From the NCBI GenBank assembly GCA_038363925.1, contig JAQQWL010000006.1, positions 4,196,501 to 4,260,500 on the forward strand: a DNA stretch of 64,000 nt, in the 5' to 3' direction. Of the stretch, positions 47,918 through 59,928 are shown piece after piece; position 1 is the stretch's first letter; each line of letters opens with the position of its first letter. The stretch comes from Apiospora phragmitis (lineage: Eukaryota > Ascomycota > Sordariomycetes > Amphisphaeriales > Apiosporaceae). Below the pieces are notes generated by a model, which ran no database searches, was not told the origin of the DNA, and worked only from the letters and a program-made list of their open reading frames with translations. A program made the position numbers and the translations under genes.

Positions 47918-50204
47918 ATGGACGACGATTTCGATTCTGGGGATGACCTGTTCGACAACGTCGACACTGACGAGCTTGTCACCCAAAACAAGAGACCCGC
48001 TTCCCAGGGCTACACTTCAAATGGCAAGAATGACAGCCATGGCATAAGCGAGAGTCAAAGCAAGCGCCAGCGCCTGGACCTTGTTGGTGTTGGCCAAAAG
48101 CTCCTACGTGAGAAGTTTGGCTATGACAAATTTCGACACGAACAGGAAGGTGCCATTGCAAGTGTCCTGAGGGGTCAGAACGCGTTGGTCGTCTTTCCGA
48201 CTGGTGCTGGAAAGTCGTTGTGTTACCAGGTTCGTATCACTCTAGTCTCCTCCGTCCTAATCAATGACTGGGGTTCCCAACTGACTGACTCCAACTCAGA
48301 TCCCGGCCATCGCTTTTGAGGAAGTCGACAAATCGAATGGAGAGTACCGCGACTTCTCTGGCATCACCATTGTCGTTTCACCACTGATTGCTCTCATGAA
48401 GGATCAAACTGATGCCTTGAAGCGCAAGGGGATTGCTGCTGAGTGCAATGATTCCACCAAGTCTTTTGAGCAGTTGCAACAAATCAGCGCCGACATCAGA
48501 AGCGGCAAACTTCGGATGCTTTATTGCTCACCGGAGAAACTTAACAATGAAGGCTTTGTAGAGAGCCTCAAATATGTGCCTGGTGGTATTCGTCTGTTGG
48601 CCGTCGACGAGGCTCACTGTATCTCAGAATGGGGTCACAGTTTCCGTCCTGACTACTTAAAAGTGGCCAGATTCGTCGATGAGATCAAGGCGGAGAGAGT
48701 GGTTTGCTTGACGGCAACTGCTACGCCCAAGGTAGCCGACGATATTTGCAAACAGTTCAAGATAGACCAGTCTAATGTCTTCCGGACATCGCCCTATCGA
48801 CCTAACCTGCATCTGCAAGCAAGGCCAACACCCTCAGAGAAAGCCAAGATCACTATGCTCCTCGAGTACTTGGACAAGCACGATGGCTCCACCCTTGTCT
48901 ACGTTACCGTCCAGCGTCAGGCCGAGGAACTCGCTGCTACACTAAGGGGAAAGGGACATAATGCAGAGGCTTTCCATGCTGGAATGAAGGCTGAACAAAA
49001 AACCTTGATTCAAGACCGTTTCATGGCATCTAAGGTGCGCATCGTCGTTGCCACGATTGCTTTCGGTATGGGTATCGACAAAGCGAACATCCGCAATATC
49101 ATTCACTTCAACACATCGGGTACCATAGAGGAATACAGCCAACAGGTCGGTCGCGCTGGACGGGACGGGCTTCCTAGCTACTGTATGATGTATATCTGCC
49201 ACGAAGACTGGTACATCAAGGAGAACTTCGCTCGTGGCGATCTTCCCTGTCGGTCGTCACTCGATGGACTGCTCCACGATGTTTTCAGTCGCGAAACAAC
49301 GAAAGGGCGAGATGGGGAGGACGTTTTCAAGCTTAACCACAATGAGCTCTCACAGACCTGGGACATCAGGACAAGTCCGCTGTCCATCTTGTTCGCGACC
49401 CTTGAACTACGATACGGTCTCCTCCGCGCCATTACACCGGAATACTCCTCTTATCAATTTGAGGATCGAGGATTCTATAACAAGATGGCAGCCAGCGATG
49501 GCTCACCCGAAGCCAAGGCTATCTACAAGCACGCCAAGAGAGCGAGAAAGTGGTACACATTCGACATCAAAGCGGCGATGTCAGGAGGGCTCCTCAGAGC
49601 CGACCTGGTGCGAAAACTGAACCACTGGAATGACACCGGGGCCATCATGCTCAAGGCGGGTGGCGTCGAGCACCGGTATCGTGTCCTCAAGAAACTTCCC
49701 AGGACCAACGCTGAGTACAAGAAACTGGTCAACGAACTGTACGCCGACATGGAAGGCCGCGAAGAGGATGCGTTGAAACGCGCCCAGGATGTCGTGGATC
49801 TCATTACTGGGGAGAGGTGCTTTGCAGCAGCCCTTGCTGAGCATTTCGGGATGTCTCTGCCAGACGGGAAGACTTCTTGCGGCCATTGTACCTTTTGCAC
49901 CACTAAGAAAGCTATAGTGCTGCCACCCAAGCCACCCGCCAAAGTGGACATGAAAGGCATCAAGGCGGTTCTGAAAGCTTGCGACGTCCGGGACGATCCG
50001 AGATTTCTGGCCCGAGTGGCGTTCGGCATCAAAAGCCCCAGGGTTATGAAGCTTAAGCTACAGAACAGCAGCGTCTTCGGCTCACTAGAAGACCATGACT
50101 TCTCGGTTAGTATCATTTTACCGACATGAAGTGTAATGCGTACTGACATTTTGCAGTCCTTGATCAAGGAGTTCACCAGGGCATGCCATACGCCTGAGGA
50201 ATAA
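47918..50204 (+). CDS. RecQ-family ATP-dependent DNA helicase (short fungal form)
   Basis: Three exons (47918-48229, 48300-50105, 50157-50204) join in phase to 721 residues. RecQ helicases unwind DNA 3'-5' during recombination repair and fork restart in the nucleus. The order is: an acidic N-terminus; a RecQ Q-motif region with FGYDKFRHEQEGAI; Walker A PTGAGKS (94-100); Walker B DEAH (207-210) followed by CISEWGHSFRPDY; motif III LTATATPKV; motif V IAFGMGIDK; and motif VI QQVGRAGRDG. A RecQ C-terminal part follows, with a Cys cluster (ERCF, then SCGHCTFC) that fits the RecQ zinc site. No HRDC domain is evident, so this is a short RecQ rather than the long Sgs1/QDE-3 type. Introns are 70 and 51 bp. 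No lesion is seen. Confidence 0.94.
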
Positions 50205-50519
50205 GCGCCGCTGCTGACCTTCCATCGTACGATGCTTACACTTGTCTAAATTGATCGGGTTCTATAATCATTTGATGAGCAAAGGTCTAATGAGGCCTGT
50301 TAGATATCCCTGAAGTCCTGAATTTGACACACTGTTAGGGATATGGACCTTGCCAGCGGTAGCACATGATCCATGTTCGTACATCAAGAACAATGCCAGT
50401 TCTTTAAGTTAATAGACAATAACGTGAGAACAGGAAGAATTATAGTGAATTGAGTTGGTAGATGCCCAGATTTATGGCGTCATAGTGAGGATACCTATCA
50501 TATCTGAGACTGACGACAT
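50205..50519. other. Short spacer between convergent genes
   Basis: Contains the RecQ 3' UTR and the 3' UTR of the small protein at 50520-50871. No other signal is seen. Confidence 0.5.
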
Positions 50520-50871
50520 TTAATTGCTTCCGGGGCCCTTGGTGCCTCCCATGGCATTCTGAACGCTTCCGCCAATGCTACCCTCAGTGGTGAATTGCTT
50601 TCCGATCATACCGTCTTTGGCCAGGGGCCCACCAACCGTTGCGGCAGTGCCGCCAACTGCTCCCTTCTCTAAAGTGTAGGGGAAACTAGGTCAGTGGAGA
50701 GCCCTTATGCGATAGATGTACGATAAAGAGAGAAGGGTACGCAGGCATACCAGTGAACTGCTTGCCGATGGCTCCCTGGGCGTCAAAGGCCTTGGGCTTG
50801 TCCTCGCCAATACCCGCGGTGGCAGGGGTCTTGGTATCTGAGGCCATGCCGCCGTTTCCCGTTGAAGGCAT
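50520..50871 (-). CDS. Small glycine-rich GxIGKQFT-repeat protein
   Basis: Two exons (50871-50751, 50668-50520) join in phase to 89 residues, with an 82-bp intron (GTATGC donor). The sequence has imperfect repeats: GAIGKQFTEKGAVGGTA and GMIGKQFTTEGSIGGSV. It has no Cys or Trp, no membrane segment and no signal peptide, and is hydrophilic and rich in Gly, Thr and Lys. Conserved proteins of this kind occur in many filamentous ascomycetes as far as I recall, without an assigned function; the composition is like hydrophilin or stress-related proteins. The start ATG (MPSTGNGG) is followed by a second in-frame Met at residue 9. The neighbours do not suggest a role. Confidence 0.78.
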
Positions 50872-52811
50872 TATGATGACTGAACCGTGGATGTGGGTGG
50901 GTAGAGAGGGCGTAAGGTGAAATTTGTGGTATCAAAATGCGGTCGGTGATCGGTAGTGTGTAAAAGAGAAGTTGAGGCTGAACAGTTGATATGGGATGAA
51001 CGCTCTGATATAAGTAAGAAAGTGACACAGATTCCTTACTGGTGACGACGGTTGAGGTCGTGGTGATGTGGTGATGCGGTGATGCGTACAACGAAGTAGC
51101 ACGTGCCCCACATGCCAATCCCGCTGTCGATGAGGTCATAATGAAGCATCGATGTCCCCTTAATCCGGAGCCGCATGCCGCTACTTAACCGATTGGCTTT
51201 GGCTCTCGAATTCACGTGTTTTATTAGTCCGTAATAATCCAGCACTCTTGCCTTCCACCAAACCGAAGGTTAGTTGAGCACTGTATAATTAGCGCCCGCC
51301 CCTTTTGCTGCTCCTGAAAGCCCCACAGCATCATCTCTACCACCATTTAATTACCCCTTATCGTGGCATACCAGAAAGTCAAACTACCATACAGTAAAAC
51401 AAAAAGTTGTGTGCACTTCTAGTTGTTTTTAAGGATCACGCTGTTGTCACGATATGTCTCTCCGAACTCCATCATGACCTATACCTGCTCCCTATCAATG
51501 CCTACCTACAAGTGCTAATTACTTCATCACTTCATGCCGCCAAGATCCAAGACTAAATCCGAACGGGCTCTTCTATTTTATATAAGGACCTGCTGATCAG
51601 GAGCGAGTGAGACCTTGTTCCAGGACCCATCCAATGATTAATCCATATCGGTAACGGAATAAGCGCTAATGGATGTTAATTATTCGAGAATGGAGTGTAG
51701 CACTACTACCCAGGCTCCTATGATGCCCCCGGTATTGACGAACAGTGAATCAGAGGAAGCAGGGGAAAAAAAAGATCGTTCAAGCGTAGCCAAAATATCT
51801 CGGACCACAACCCAGGAGTACGCATGACCCGGATTTTCTTGGTCCTGGAGATCGGGTAATTTCGATGGGCTTGAATAATAGTCATTGAAGGAGAAATCCG
51901 AAAAGACGTGTGTGATGGGAAAAAGCCCAAATCAGGCGAAACGTGCCTTGGGAAGGAACAACCAAGACGTTCGGGGAAACTGATAGAAGAATCGAACATG
52001 ACAGAAAATGAACGAATTAACAGCAACCACGCGCAACCCCCCCCATGATACCAAGACCGGAACCCTCATGGTGACCATGCATAAGTACTGTGGCTGTTGA
52101 AACAGCAAGTGAAGGTCCAGCCAGACATTTCGTTGCACCAATGGTAACTTTCGAAGAAGACCTGAGCTTTACCCATGTAATGGCCAGCAGCAAGATGGCC
52201 AAATATGTGTCAGTGGTAGGTTTGTGGTGTGTGTTACCGTGGTCGTCAAATTCGCGTGGTGAGGTGTGTAGCTACACAGGTCAGAACTCGGTGGCTTCGA
52301 GCCGTATTTAATGGTGCTAGAAAGACCAAGGCCGCAGCCTGATGTGTGATAATGGCGCGGGTTTGAGGCCGCAGCCGATTTGTTCCGCATTGGTGGCCTC
52401 AAGTACCACAGCGCTGATTGGTGGCCTGACATGGGAAAAGGGATGCGTAAGATTCGGTGGACGATGGGCATTAGCGTTGTACAGCACGAGAATGCCTTGC
52501 CTGTAGGCCTCGTTGCATTAGGGTCAGCCAGAGGAGTAAGAAACTTGACCCAAGTTATGGCCTTAAAACCCAGCCTTTCGATTCGCTGAGAATACTTTTG
52601 GATGTCTTATTGACCATGCACAGACAGCACAGCCATAACAGCGTATTATTTCTTCTCAGTCACCAAACCATCTTCATCAATTAAAGTCGTATATGGTATC
52701 ATAGGGAGGGTGAACACCCTAAGCTCCGGTCATCTTTATCAACCCTCTTTGGGAGACCTTACTCTAACACTATCGTTTTTCTTCCCACGGCGCAAGGCTT
52801 CTCCTTCGTCA
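50872..52811. other. Intergenic region with no supported gene
   Basis: About 1.9 kb of normal composition. Open frames near 50783-51245, 51718-52202 and 52169-52471 overlap one another on opposite strands and show no domain. The left end is the promoter of the GxIGKQFT protein and the right end the 3' region of the peptide transporter. Confidence 0.45.
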
Positions 52812-55004
52812 TCACCTCAACGACTTCTCAGGCACCCTATTCTCATCCGTTAGGAGCTGCGGGTGCTGGTGCTGGTGCGCGCGCTCGAGGTCGCTCTCGG
52901 CGTCCGAGTCGCGCTTCATGTCGCCGAAGTCGGTGTTGATGACGAACTCCTCCTTGTCGATATGGCGGAAGGTGAAGTAGAAGATGATGGCCAGCACGAA
53001 GCCCGCGATGGTCGGGCCGGCGAAGCACCAGATGAGGTAGGGGTCCTTGACGGCCGGCGCGGTGGCCAGGCCGATGATGGCCTGGATGGCCGTCATGAAC
53101 AGGTTGATGGAGGCGACGAGACCCTTCATGCTGTTTTGGGGGGGAAGAAGATGAATATTAGCAGTTGACTTCTTAATTAAAAAAGAATAAAAAAGAGAGA
53201 AGATATTAGACGGGGATGCAAGCGTGGTGGCGACTTACTTCTTGGGAGATCGGCTGTAGGCAATACCGTAGGCAGTGACGTTGATGAAGATTTCGGAGAC
53301 GGCACCCAGAATGACAGGGATGGAGTAGAGTTCGATCTTGATAGGGGACAGGGGGTTCTCGCCCTCGGGCAGGATTTCGGCGCAGGTGGTGGCATTGTAG
53401 CCGCACGGCGAGGTCTGGTAGATGCGGTACTGCAGGACGGCGTAGCCGACGGAACCGAAGGTGCACAGCAGGAAGCCGAAGGTCATGCGGGAGATGGGGC
53501 CCCAGTGGATGTTGAAGCGGCGCAGCAGGGGGTAGACGAGGTGGTTCATGAGCGGCACCGTGAAGACGATGGCGACCGAGTTCAGGTTGTCGAGCAAGTC
53601 GTTGGGCATGCCGCTGTTCTCCATGCCGGCCGTCAACGCGTTGCCCGACGCGCCCAGGCCCGTGTCGTTGATCTGGAAGATGGGCTGGAAGATGAAGATG
53701 CCGCAGGCCTGGAACGTGCGCCGCACGTCGTCGACGAAGGCGTCGTCGTAGGCGTACTCCTTGGTGCTGCCGGCCGCGAGGCGCACGCTAGGCTTGCCGG
53801 CCTCCCAGAAGCCCGTGCGGCCGATGCCCTTCAGCCCGCCGTGGGTCAGGATGTCGCCGAGCACCTTGAAGACGTTGCCGAGGTCGGAACCGCCCGGCGG
53901 CTGCTTCACCAGGCGAGAGTTGAGGTACCACAGAAGGGGCGGCAGCAAAAGGTACAGGATGGTGGGAATCAGGTAGGCGGCCCAGTAGCCGACACCTTTG
54001 GCGAGGTACGTGGTGGCAATACCGGTGGCTGCGCCGATGTTGACCAGAAGGTAGAACCACAGCATGACGCTGTTGATGGACTCTTCGGGGTCAACGATGA
54101 CCTTCTCACCCTTGCTATTAGTGATGACATGAGCCACCTTATGGGGCGACTGGTCCATGACCGTGGGCGAGATATTGGGCTTGAACTGAGCCGCACCGAT
54201 CGAAAGCATGTAGAGAGACAGGGCGAACGGGCCGATGGCCTTGCCCGACCGGAGAACCGGGGGCAGAGCCGAGATGATCATGATGACTTTTTTTTGGCAA
54301 ATTGGGTTAACAGATTGCCACGAAAGATACCGGTAAGCTCTCGTGATGTGACTTGTACTTACTGTGGGCAATACCGCAGATGGCCACGCCCCAGCAGATC
54401 ATCCGGAAACGGCCGTACTTGGTATCGGCGAGCCAGCCGAAGAAGATGGGCAGCGCGTAGGACAGGAACTTGAAGGCCTCAGTCATGGCGCTGGCCGTGG
54501 CCGACCCCCTGCCGAGCGCGCCGGCGCCGTACTTGGAGTCGAGCGAGCCGGCGGCGCCGGTGCCGGGCCCGTCGGGCGGCAGGGGGGCGCGGATGAAGTT
54601 CTTGTACACTTGGTTGCAGCCGTAGTAGGAGGCGCGCTCGGCGAACTCGACGGCGCAGAGGTAGTAGCACGAGGCCGGCATCTTGCCGGCGACGCGGCGC
54701 AGCGTCGACTTTTCTTCCGGCGTCGGCAGGATCAGGCCGTGGAAGGTCTCGCGCTCCTCCTTGGCGCCCGCGAGCTGCACCTGCTGCTCCTCCTTGGCGT
54801 CGCCGATGATGGCGTCGGCGGCGTCGGTATCGTGCGACGCATGAACGGTGCCGACCGAGTTCCGGTTGGTGAGGGTCGTGCTGGTATCTGCATGCCCCGT
54901 CAGTATACATTCCTCCCATCATTGTAACATTCATCTCATTTGATCGCCACTCTTCAATCGAGCTGGTGGCGAGGAGATACATGCTCAGGGTACAACTCAC
55001 CCAT
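52812..55004 (-). CDS. PTR2-type proton-coupled di/tripeptide transporter (POT family)
   Basis: Four exons (55004-55001, 54887-54363, 54286-53239, 53130-52812) join in phase to 631 residues; the first exon codes only ATG G. The transporter imports small peptides across the plasma membrane with protons. After a variable acidic N-terminus the protein has the POT signature region (CAVEFAERASYYG, about residue 75-87), with the ExxER proton-coupling motif in EFAER. GRFRMICWGV begins the next helices, and FALSLYMLSIGAAQFKPNISPTV is the second family signature. About 12 hydrophobic helices are visible, with a large loop near 300-370 as in fungal PTR2. The C-terminal tail is acidic and His/Gln-rich. 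Introns are 113, 76 and 108 bp. No lesion is seen. Confidence 0.93.
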
Positions 55005-56746
55005 GGTGGACGAATCACCGTGCTGGCGCTACGGTTGAAGCTTCTGGCTTGCTAGGCTCAGCGGTGTTCCAGGGCGAACGAGGCGGGATGAGAGCTGGAG
55101 TGGAAGGGTTAATCTAGGAGGCAAGCGGCGATGGGCCAGGTATAAGTACTGCAGCAGCACCTCAGTGATTCACGTTACATCCATTCTCAGCTGCGCGCGC
55201 CAAGATCCAGTCGGCTCACCCAGCACAAGGCTAAATGCAACAGCTTCCTTCATTAGCATACCAGAATGACTTCCAGCAGAGACCCGGGGGTTCGGGTCCA
55301 TGAAGGACGAGTCTGCTTGATACGTGATGATTTCTTCCCGATCAAGACCAATCTCCGTTCTGCTGTAGCCAGTCGCCACCCATATCGCGCTGTCAATAGG
55401 CGGTCGAGAATAGAGTCGAGCCTTCTGTTGCACACGCATGGTTCCCCGGTTGGGAGAAATATCCGGTGCTCGTTGGCCTTGGCCCTGCTTGGCGTAATAC
55501 ATGGCGGCGAGGGAGGGAGAAACCGGTTTAACCAGAATAGGGAGCTGGTAAACCTCACCCGACTTGGCGCAGGCGCGCCAAGGCTGAGCCAAGAGATATC
55601 CAAGCTTGCTGCTCGCTGGCCAAGAGGCTGGCCTGGCTAGCCAAGGCGACCTCTGGATAGATGCAGAAGGTGTGAGACAGTTGACAGTTGAATACATGGT
55701 GAGAGCCAACGTAAGGGGTGTGGTCATGTGGTCGTTTATCTTATACGAAGTCATGTATTCGAACCCTTCTAGAACCGATAACATAACGCCGCGACTGGCC
55801 GGTTGAAGAAGCCCCGATTCCACCTGGATCATGTGTGACGGAACTTTGGGTGGTAGCAGCCAGGCGGCAGGTTGCAGGTTTGCTGTTTCTTATAAAGTTA
55901 CACACACATCCATCTGCTCGTGTGCCTTCCAATCCCATTTGCCTTTCTTCTTACAGAGGATAATGCCATCTAGCCACCAGATAATACCTAGCTCAGAATG
56001 GAAGAAGGTCAAACGGGAATGGAGGCGCCGTTTCGTTTCGTTTCCGGCCCCCATCTTGCATCGGGCTCTCCAGAACAGACAGCATTGACCTTCTTCACAC
56101 AGATGGACCGCGGCACGTTTGAAAACATTGACAAACACCTAGATTCAGTACTAGGAATGCACTCCTACGGACCAGCCAATAGTGTCTCGTACAATTGTGC
56201 CGCTTCCCTTGCTCCTCCAGGCGACGCTCGCTTGTCAGCAGAGTGAGCCCCATAAGGTGCCCTAAATCGTTGCGGGCGATTGGGTCAGCTTACCCGGTCG
56301 GCTCCGAAGTTGGCTCCGAGGTTGGCCCAGACTCTAAACATCGCTGATAAGCGACAATGTTGTTTTGAATTCAGAGAAAACGCATCTCAATTGCCCCAAA
56401 GTCGAATGCGGCTCAAAAGAAAACTGGACAAACGACCATGTCAAGCTTTGAGCCAAGTTGGCCGAGAGATGCCCAAGAAGAAGCCAAGATTCTGTCAAGC
56501 TTCACAAGCAAGCTTAACCTCGCGCCGATGTGTTTGGCTTGCAACATGTCTTGGTCGCGTCTTGGCTGATAAGGGAGGCGAGGTGGTGATAGGCTGGCCA
56601 CTGATCCACTGCTGCCGATGTTGCACAACCCAGGAGGAGGGGTCTTTCAGCCCCCAGGAAGTCACGTGATACCTTGATGCCCGACCGATCGACTGCTGAC
56701 TAGGATACATCCAAGAACAAGTGATGATATACGGCGAACAATTTGT
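55005..56746. other. Intergenic region with no supported gene
   Basis: Includes the peptide transporter promoter. A 220-codon minus-strand open frame (55170-55832) overlaps a 124-codon plus-strand frame and has no domain, so I do not call it. Short AAGCTT/AAGC-rich direct repeats occur near 56495-56520. Confidence 0.4.
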
Positions 56747-57632
56747 CTACTTCTGCACCTTCCGGAACTCCCACAACACCCCACCGTGCATCCTGCGTGC
56801 CAAGTGACGCCCGTCCGGCGCCATGTCGACCACCTTGAGCGCATCCGCCCAGAACGGCGTGAGCAAGTGGTACCCGCCCCTGGGATGCGGCCGCACCGTG
56901 AAAGTCTCCCAGCTGCGCAGCTTGAACACGTAGGCGCCCATGGCTTCGAACCCGTTGTGGCCCAGGTAGCGGCCCGTCGCCGCGTTCAGGAAGCCGAAGT
57001 AGTTCTGGCTCTCGGCGCAGTACCACGTGTTCTCGGCCGTCGGCGCCGCCTCCTGGCCCGACGTCTCTCGCTCCGGGATGAACAGCTCGCCGTTGGCGAG
57101 CGTGAGGGGGCGCCCGGTCGCCTTCTCGAGGATCATGTAGCTGGAGCCCGGCCACGGGATGTTCTCGTCCCACGCGTTGTCGGTCCTGGTACGGGGCCCG
57201 CCGACGTCAGACGGCTCGGGGGCCAAGACGAGCAGATCGCTCTCCTCCTCCTTGGTCGATGGCTATTGATGGTTAGCTCGCTAGGTCACATACCTTTCAG
57301 AAAGGGCGAGGGCCCTGCAGTGGACCATGGAAGAAACCACGAAAGTGACCACGCCAACAATATCAATAGCGACAACATGGGAAGTGTATGGATGCTATGA
57401 GGCCGAGCTGGGTTGCCTCGTAACGGCTGACGTTGCAAGACACACTGTGGGAACGGGCACTTACCGTGCTAGATTCGACTATATCTAGATCCTCTGGATC
57501 CTCCCTGATGTCATCTCCACCACTAATGGACGTTGCAGGAGACGTTGCAGGAGACGTTGCAGGGGACGATGGAGGGGTAATGACGGGGTCGGCTTTTACA
57601 TCCCAGGTGTTGCACCGCTGGAGATTGCCCAT
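56747..57632 (-). CDS. Fungal beta-trefoil (fascin-like) protein, function unknown
   Basis: Two exons (57632-57465, 57262-56747) join in phase to 227 residues with a 202-bp intron. The first exon is low-complexity and codes a triple SPAT repeat from a 12-bp tandem repeat at about 57530-57567, followed by an acidic stretch (DDIREDPEDLDIVE). The second exon holds a compact domain of about 145 residues with IPWPGSSYMILEKATGRPLTL, WYCAESQNYFGFLNAATGRYLGHN, WETFTVRPHPRGGYHLL and VLWEFRKV. The repeated pattern of a Trp/Phe core, a G-x-x-L turn and LGHN resembles the beta-trefoil repeats of fascin-like proteins. I know uncharacterised fungal proteins with this layout, but their role is not known to me. 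No signal peptide is seen, so it is probably cytosolic. Confidence 0.7.
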
Positions 57633-58413
57633 GGTCGGAGGAGTGTATCGTCTCTCGGGCGTGGGATGTGAATAGGCCAAAAATCGAGTAGGTAATAATG
57701 AAACGGGGACAGGGAGGGCAGGAAGCCTATATGACGTTCGGGCTGTTTGTGCGAGTGGCGCGGTTACCGTTATCTATGAGAAGAATGGGAATGGGGTCGG
57801 ATCTCGTCTGATGGGCAATTTTCGATGCAATGATCTCGAAATGGATTGGGAGGGAGCCAAGTGCATGAGTTTGGATGCGTTTATTCGGAATTTTCTGGTG
57901 GAAACGGGCCAACGCATAAACACCCTCAAACCTTTCGCTGGGTCACTCTATGCCCGTTTTCTGAATGGCGCTGCTGTCGTGAAGATCTGCGTTCGGCCCA
58001 CCGCTCTTGGGCGGCCAATGAAACAAGGATTTACTCCTGCCACGAGCCACTTTGTGTGGTGCCTCTCCGCTTCTGCAACGACTCTCCGTTACTACAAACA
58101 GACGTCGAATGGGTATCGGACGGGCGGTTAGGCACCAATCTCCAAGCCTAATTGCCATTCCTACCGATTTTACTCTAGTTTATATCGTCGGCTACCTGAT
58201 CTGTCATGGTTTACTTTAAGCATATCATAAGTCCCAGCGCAATATATTCCGCTAATCCACCGTAACGTAGATACCCATTATAAAATTGATATAGTCGATG
58301 CCATTGCTAACTTATTTTAACAGCTCCGTAGTCAGCTTGATCTTGGCGTGGATTTCCTCATCAGTACTGTCCCTCCATGTAGGCAGGAACACTATCACTC
58401 ATTTGCCAAGACC
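57633..58413. other. Intergenic region with no supported gene
   Basis: A plus-strand open stretch (57811-58151, two frames) overlaps minus-strand frames and lacks a domain. It may contain promoter sequence for both flanking genes. Confidence 0.4.
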
Positions 58414-59444
58414 ATGGAAGGCCAGGACCGACTGTGTGCGTACTGCTCCAAACTTGATTTCTCCATGCTCCAGCGTCCCACTCGAGGTCAACTGGTGGCT
58501 TTGAACAATGGCAACCCACCAGCCGACGGCTACCCCCTCGGAAGTCGCACTATCGAGTACGAAACAGGACACTCTTACCAGCCTCTATGCAGCCTCGGAT
58601 TGCAGAGTCGCATAGATCAAGAGCAGAGCTGTCCGCTTCGCGATGATATTCGCCGCGTCTTGGTGCAGCACCCGCAAATCACGGCGACATGGGGGTCCCG
58701 GCGTAATGATGCTGTATGCATAGCGAAATTCGACGGAAGAGCCACACTAAAGCCGCCGTCGGGCGTGGAATGGGAGGTTTCCTATGCTCACAAAGTCTAC
58801 AACTTGTCACTGCACTGGATCGTCATTCCAGATGACCAGAACCTCGCAAAGCCAGGTCTCGTTCCTTACGCGGTAGCCAAAGACTAACATCAAGACTTCT
58901 TATCTCTGTGTCTAGGGCTATGTTCAGAGTTGTACCAATTTCTAACACGAATAGGTTCTTGAGACTGTTTCGTTTCATAGACGTCCAAAGCGAGAAATTT
59001 GTTGAGATCAGAGAGAGCAAACTCCAGTCATTTCGCTACGCAGCGCTGAGCTACGTTTGGGGAGGGCCGCAAACGGTTTGCCTCAGAACCGACAACATCA
59101 TGGACCTCCAGATACGCGGGTCTTTACACAACGCCCCAAACACCATCCGGGACGCAATGGCTGTCGCAATCAGATGAGAATTCACCTACCTATATGGCGA
59201 CGCTTTCTGTCTTATACAGGACGATGACGACGATAAGCGGGAGCAACTGGCCATCATGGGAAACATATATGCAAACGCAACTGTGTGTATCGTTGCTGCA
59301 TCAGGATATAGTGTCCATTCAGGAATACTCGGGTTATCGTCCCCGAGGAAGCCGCAAATCGAGGTGTCTATCCCTGGACACGACAGGTCGGGGGAGTTGG
59401 GTTCCGACCGGATCCGGATGATTGAACCTGTAAGGTGTCGGTGA
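58414..59444 (+). pseudogene. HET-domain (heterokaryon incompatibility) protein pseudogene
   Basis: The plus strand carries an N-terminal segment (MEGQDRLCAYCSKLDFSML to 58887) and then the HET core. The core reads FRYAALSYVWGG, NTIRDAMAVAIR, a TGA at 59175-59177, and continues in the same frame with EFTYLYGDAFCLIQDDDDDKREQ and IYANATVCIVAASG. The frame then stops at 59442-59444, far short of the usual several hundred further residues. HET proteins trigger death of fused hyphae of unlike genotype. The TGA could come from CGA by one C-to-T change. I found no splice pair that removes it, and no phase-consistent intron between the two first segments. Decay is therefore by at least two lesions. 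Confidence 0.75.
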
Positions 59445-59928
59445 TAAGCTCTAGTAGACATCCAAGTTGCTGACTTGACAGTGTAGCCCTTTTACCCAGT
59501 TGGGACGGCCTGGTTTAGTTGGCTAGAGTGTACTGATGTAGCGCCGGGACAGAACCTCTGAGAAGATCGACCTCACGCCTGGCTGCATCTGGTTTCACCG
59601 ATGACATCACAATCTTATCGATATCAATATGGTACCCCAATCACACCACCTCTATACCGTTTTATTTGCTTTTCTTCCGTCATACTGCCTTATCTTATCT
59701 TCGCCGATTGAAGCCATCGTACAGCCAGAGTCCATCGTTGGGGACGTTTCCCACGACATTTTTCGAAGATGTCTGCCCCGGTCCCTGGAAAAAAAAAACC
59801 ACCTGGCCATCATATCATCCTCTTCGTGCATTCCACGCAGCCTGCGGACACGTTTTGGCAACGCTTACCAGGAAGAAAACATCAGTAAAAGACTGAGTTC
59901 TTGCCCCGTATCTACGGGCGCGAAAGAT
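59445..59928. other. Spacer with the MFS gene promoter and 5' leader
   Basis: The frame of the MFS gene is open upstream to ATG 59629. Those extra 100 codons are low in family likeness, so I treat them as leader. Confidence 0.4.

Noticed and set aside
53505..54473. 322-codon plus-strand frame
   Set aside because: Antisense shadow of the peptide transporter exons; the minus strand has all family motifs.
55170..55832. 220-codon minus-strand frame
   Set aside because: No recognisable domain and overlaps an opposite-strand frame; length alone is not enough.
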